Below, in pieces: positions 31,228 to 32,463 of a stretch of 32,463 nucleotides of DNA (position 1 is its first letter; each line of letters begins with the position of its first letter). Origin of the DNA: Clostridia bacterium (GTDB taxonomy: Bacteria; Bacillota; Clostridia; Oscillospirales; RGIG8002); contig JAFTEJ010000078.1 in NCBI GenBank assembly GCA_017453725.1, forward strand, positions 1 through 32,463, read 5' to 3'. A program made the translations under genes and the position numbers. The notes beneath the pieces were generated by a model, which was not told the origin of the DNA, searched no databases, and saw only the letters and a program-made list of their open reading frames with translations.

Positions 31228-31958
31228 GCGGATACGGCAGTTTCTCCGCCGTCTACGACCGGCTTATGTCCGATTTCGACTACGCCGGCGCGGCGGAATA
31301 CCTCGTCAAGCTCGCAAAGAAGCACGGCAGTCCGATGCTCAAGCCGCTCGACCTTGCCTGCGGCAGCGGGCGGCTCGCCGCCGAGCTCGTGAAGCTCGGC
31401 TTCGATCCCGTCTGCGCGGACGGCTCGCCGGAGATGCTTTCGCTCGCCAAAGAGCGACTGCCTTCGGACGCGCTCCTGCTCTGCCAGGATATGACCGAGC
31501 TCGACCTAAACGACACCGTCGACGTCTGCTTCTGCACGATGGACAGCGTCAACTATATCACGACGAAGGCCGCGCTGAAGGCGGCGTTCAAACGCCTCTC
31601 CGTCTTCACCGACAAAGGCGGCGTATTCATCTTCGACGCCGACGGCGAACGCAAGTTCTGCGAGGAGCTTTCCGGCGGGACCTACACCTACGACTTCGAC
31701 GACCTCTACCTCGTATGGAACACCGAATACTCGCCGCGCACGCGCAAGGCGCGATACGAGCTGACCTGGTTCGAACGCGAGGGCGGCGGCTGGCGCCGCT
31801 TCGACGAGGAGCAGGAACAGCGCTGCTGGACGCGCGAGGAGCTTACGGACGCGCTGACGGAGGTCGGCTTCGGGTTCGCCGCCGCCTACGACGCCTATAC
31901 CATTTCGCCGCCGAAGGCGGACAGCCGGCGCATCCACTACGTTTTCAAAAAGAACTGA
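31224..31958 (+). CDS. Class I SAM-dependent methyltransferase
   Basis: A 244-residue methyltransferase with a Rossmann fold. The opening SFSAVYDRLMSDFDYAGAAEYL is typical of small clostridial methyltransferases. Motif I is LDLACGSGRLAAEL, the acidic residue is in VCADGSPEML, and later motifs include LCQDMTELDLNDTVDVCFCTMDSVNYI and GGVFIFDAD. The substrate is unknown; the family is broad. The start overlaps the stop of the yerC-like gene by four bases, and a GNAT gene follows after 5 bp, so the three form one unit. No defects seen. Confidence 0.9.
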   Translation: MSGYGSFSAVYDRLMSDFDYAGAAEYLVKLAKKHGSPMLKPLDLACGSGRLAAELVKLGFDPVCADGSPEMLSLAKERLPSDALLLCQDMTELDLNDTVDVCFCTMDSVNYITTKAALKAAFKRLSVFTDKGGVFIFDADGERKFCEELSGGTYTYDFDDLYLVWNTEYSPRTRKARYELTWFEREGGGWRRFDEEQEQRCWTREELTDALTEVGFGFAAAYDAYTISPPKADSRRIHYVFKKN

Positions 31959-31963
31959 CGCCT

Positions 31964-32428
31964 ATGATTATCAGAACCGCAGAAAAGCGCGACATACCGC
32001 GCATATACGAACTGCTCGGGCAGATACTGCGCCTCCACGCGGAGCTGCGCCCGGACGTCTTCCGCGCCGACCGCGAGAAGTACGCCCCGGACGAGCTCGA
32101 GGCGCTGCTTGCGCGTCCCGACCGCCCCGCCTTCGTCGCCGAAGAGGACGGCGTCTGCGTCGGCTACGCGCTATGCGAGATACGGCAGCCGGACGCGGCG
32201 CAGATGCTTCCGCGCAGGGTGCTGTACCTCGACGATCTCTGCGTCGATTCCGCTTTCCGCGGGCGCGGGATAGGCAGGGCGCTGGTCGCCTTCCTCCGCG
32301 AATACGCGGCTCAGATCGGCGCGGATTCGCTCGAGCTGAACGTCTGGGAATGCAACGCGGACGCCGTTGCGTTCTACGAACGCATGGGCTTCAAAACGCA
32401 GTGCAGGCATATGGAGACGCCGCTGTAA
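31964..32428 (+). CDS. GNAT-family N-acetyltransferase
   Basis: A 154-residue acetyltransferase. It starts MIIRTAEKRDIPRIYELL. The acetyl-CoA binding core is YLDDLCVDSAFRGRGIGRALVAFLREYA (Q/RxxGxG type), and ELNVWECNADAVAFYERMGF closes the fold. The substrate, whether a small molecule or a protein N-terminus, is unknown. The start is 5 bp after the methyltransferase stop, inside the same operon. The gene is complete. After the stop, CGCC-cgac-GGCG and a T run (to about 32459) could be a weak terminator cut close to the window end. Confidence 0.9.
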   Translation: MIIRTAEKRDIPRIYELLGQILRLHAELRPDVFRADREKYAPDELEALLARPDRPAFVAEEDGVCVGYALCEIRQPDAAQMLPRRVLYLDDLCVDSAFRGRGIGRALVAFLREYAAQIGADSLELNVWECNADAVAFYERMGFKTQCRHMETPL

Positions 32429-32463
32429 TTCGCGCGCCCGACGGCGTTCCTCTTTTTTCATGC

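Overview
The window looks like the chromosome of a GC-rich Bacillota (Clostridia, probably an Oscillospiraceae/Ruminococcaceae-type gut anaerobe). The signs are AGGAGG-type ribosome sites, a B. subtilis-like yaaO-holB-ricT-trmN6-rsmI block, a short two-cluster ferredoxin, a tetrahydrofolate riboswitch, secreted proteins with dockerin-type repeats, and interspersed palindromic repeats. There are 29 credible protein genes. All genes left of about 21.85 kb are on the minus strand and all genes to the right are on the plus strand, so the two halves diverge from one AT-rich spacer. No phage, transposase, tRNA, rRNA or CRISPR array was seen.

Layout. (a) 1-1343: palindromic repeats, a strong terminator and a metallo-beta-lactamase-fold hydrolase. 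(b) 1344-4724: an overlapping three-gene operon of folT, a B12-binding radical SAM protein (TIGR03960) and its partner (DUF2344), behind a clear promoter and THF riboswitch. (c) 4732-9420: a six-gene run with its own promoter: trmN6, rsmI, an acyl-CoA thioesterase, an iron alcohol dehydrogenase, a cyclophilin-like protein and a short-chain dehydrogenase whose start is problematic. (d) 9498-9720: a solo ferredoxin. (e) 9733-15235: ricT, holB, a yaaO-like decarboxylase, a divergent alanine-racemase-like protein and a FemX-type peptidoglycan transferase. (f) 15279-21872: manA followed by two large secreted dockerin-type proteins, a double-domain autolysin and a purple-acid-phosphatase-like protein that has lost its recognisable metal ligands. 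(g) 21876-25960, plus strand: an orphan membrane protein, the copper ATPase copA and hisS. (h) 26055-30766: a Gld-like ABC operon (ATPase, permease, GldG-like protein, DUF4340 protein). (i) 30828-32428: a YerC/TrpR-like regulator, a methyltransferase and a GNAT acetyltransferase.

How the parts fit. Regions e and f form a nearly unbroken minus-strand run that mixes cell-wall functions (sugar phosphate supply, wall hydrolysis, peptide branching, amino-acid racemisation) with replication and sporulation-linked genes. Region b joins folate uptake under THF control to an uncharacterised cobalamin radical SAM pair. The points most worth a second look are that riboswitch operon, the apparently dead dockerin-bearing phosphatase, the remodelled racemase beside FemX, and the absence of tmk from an otherwise conserved block.
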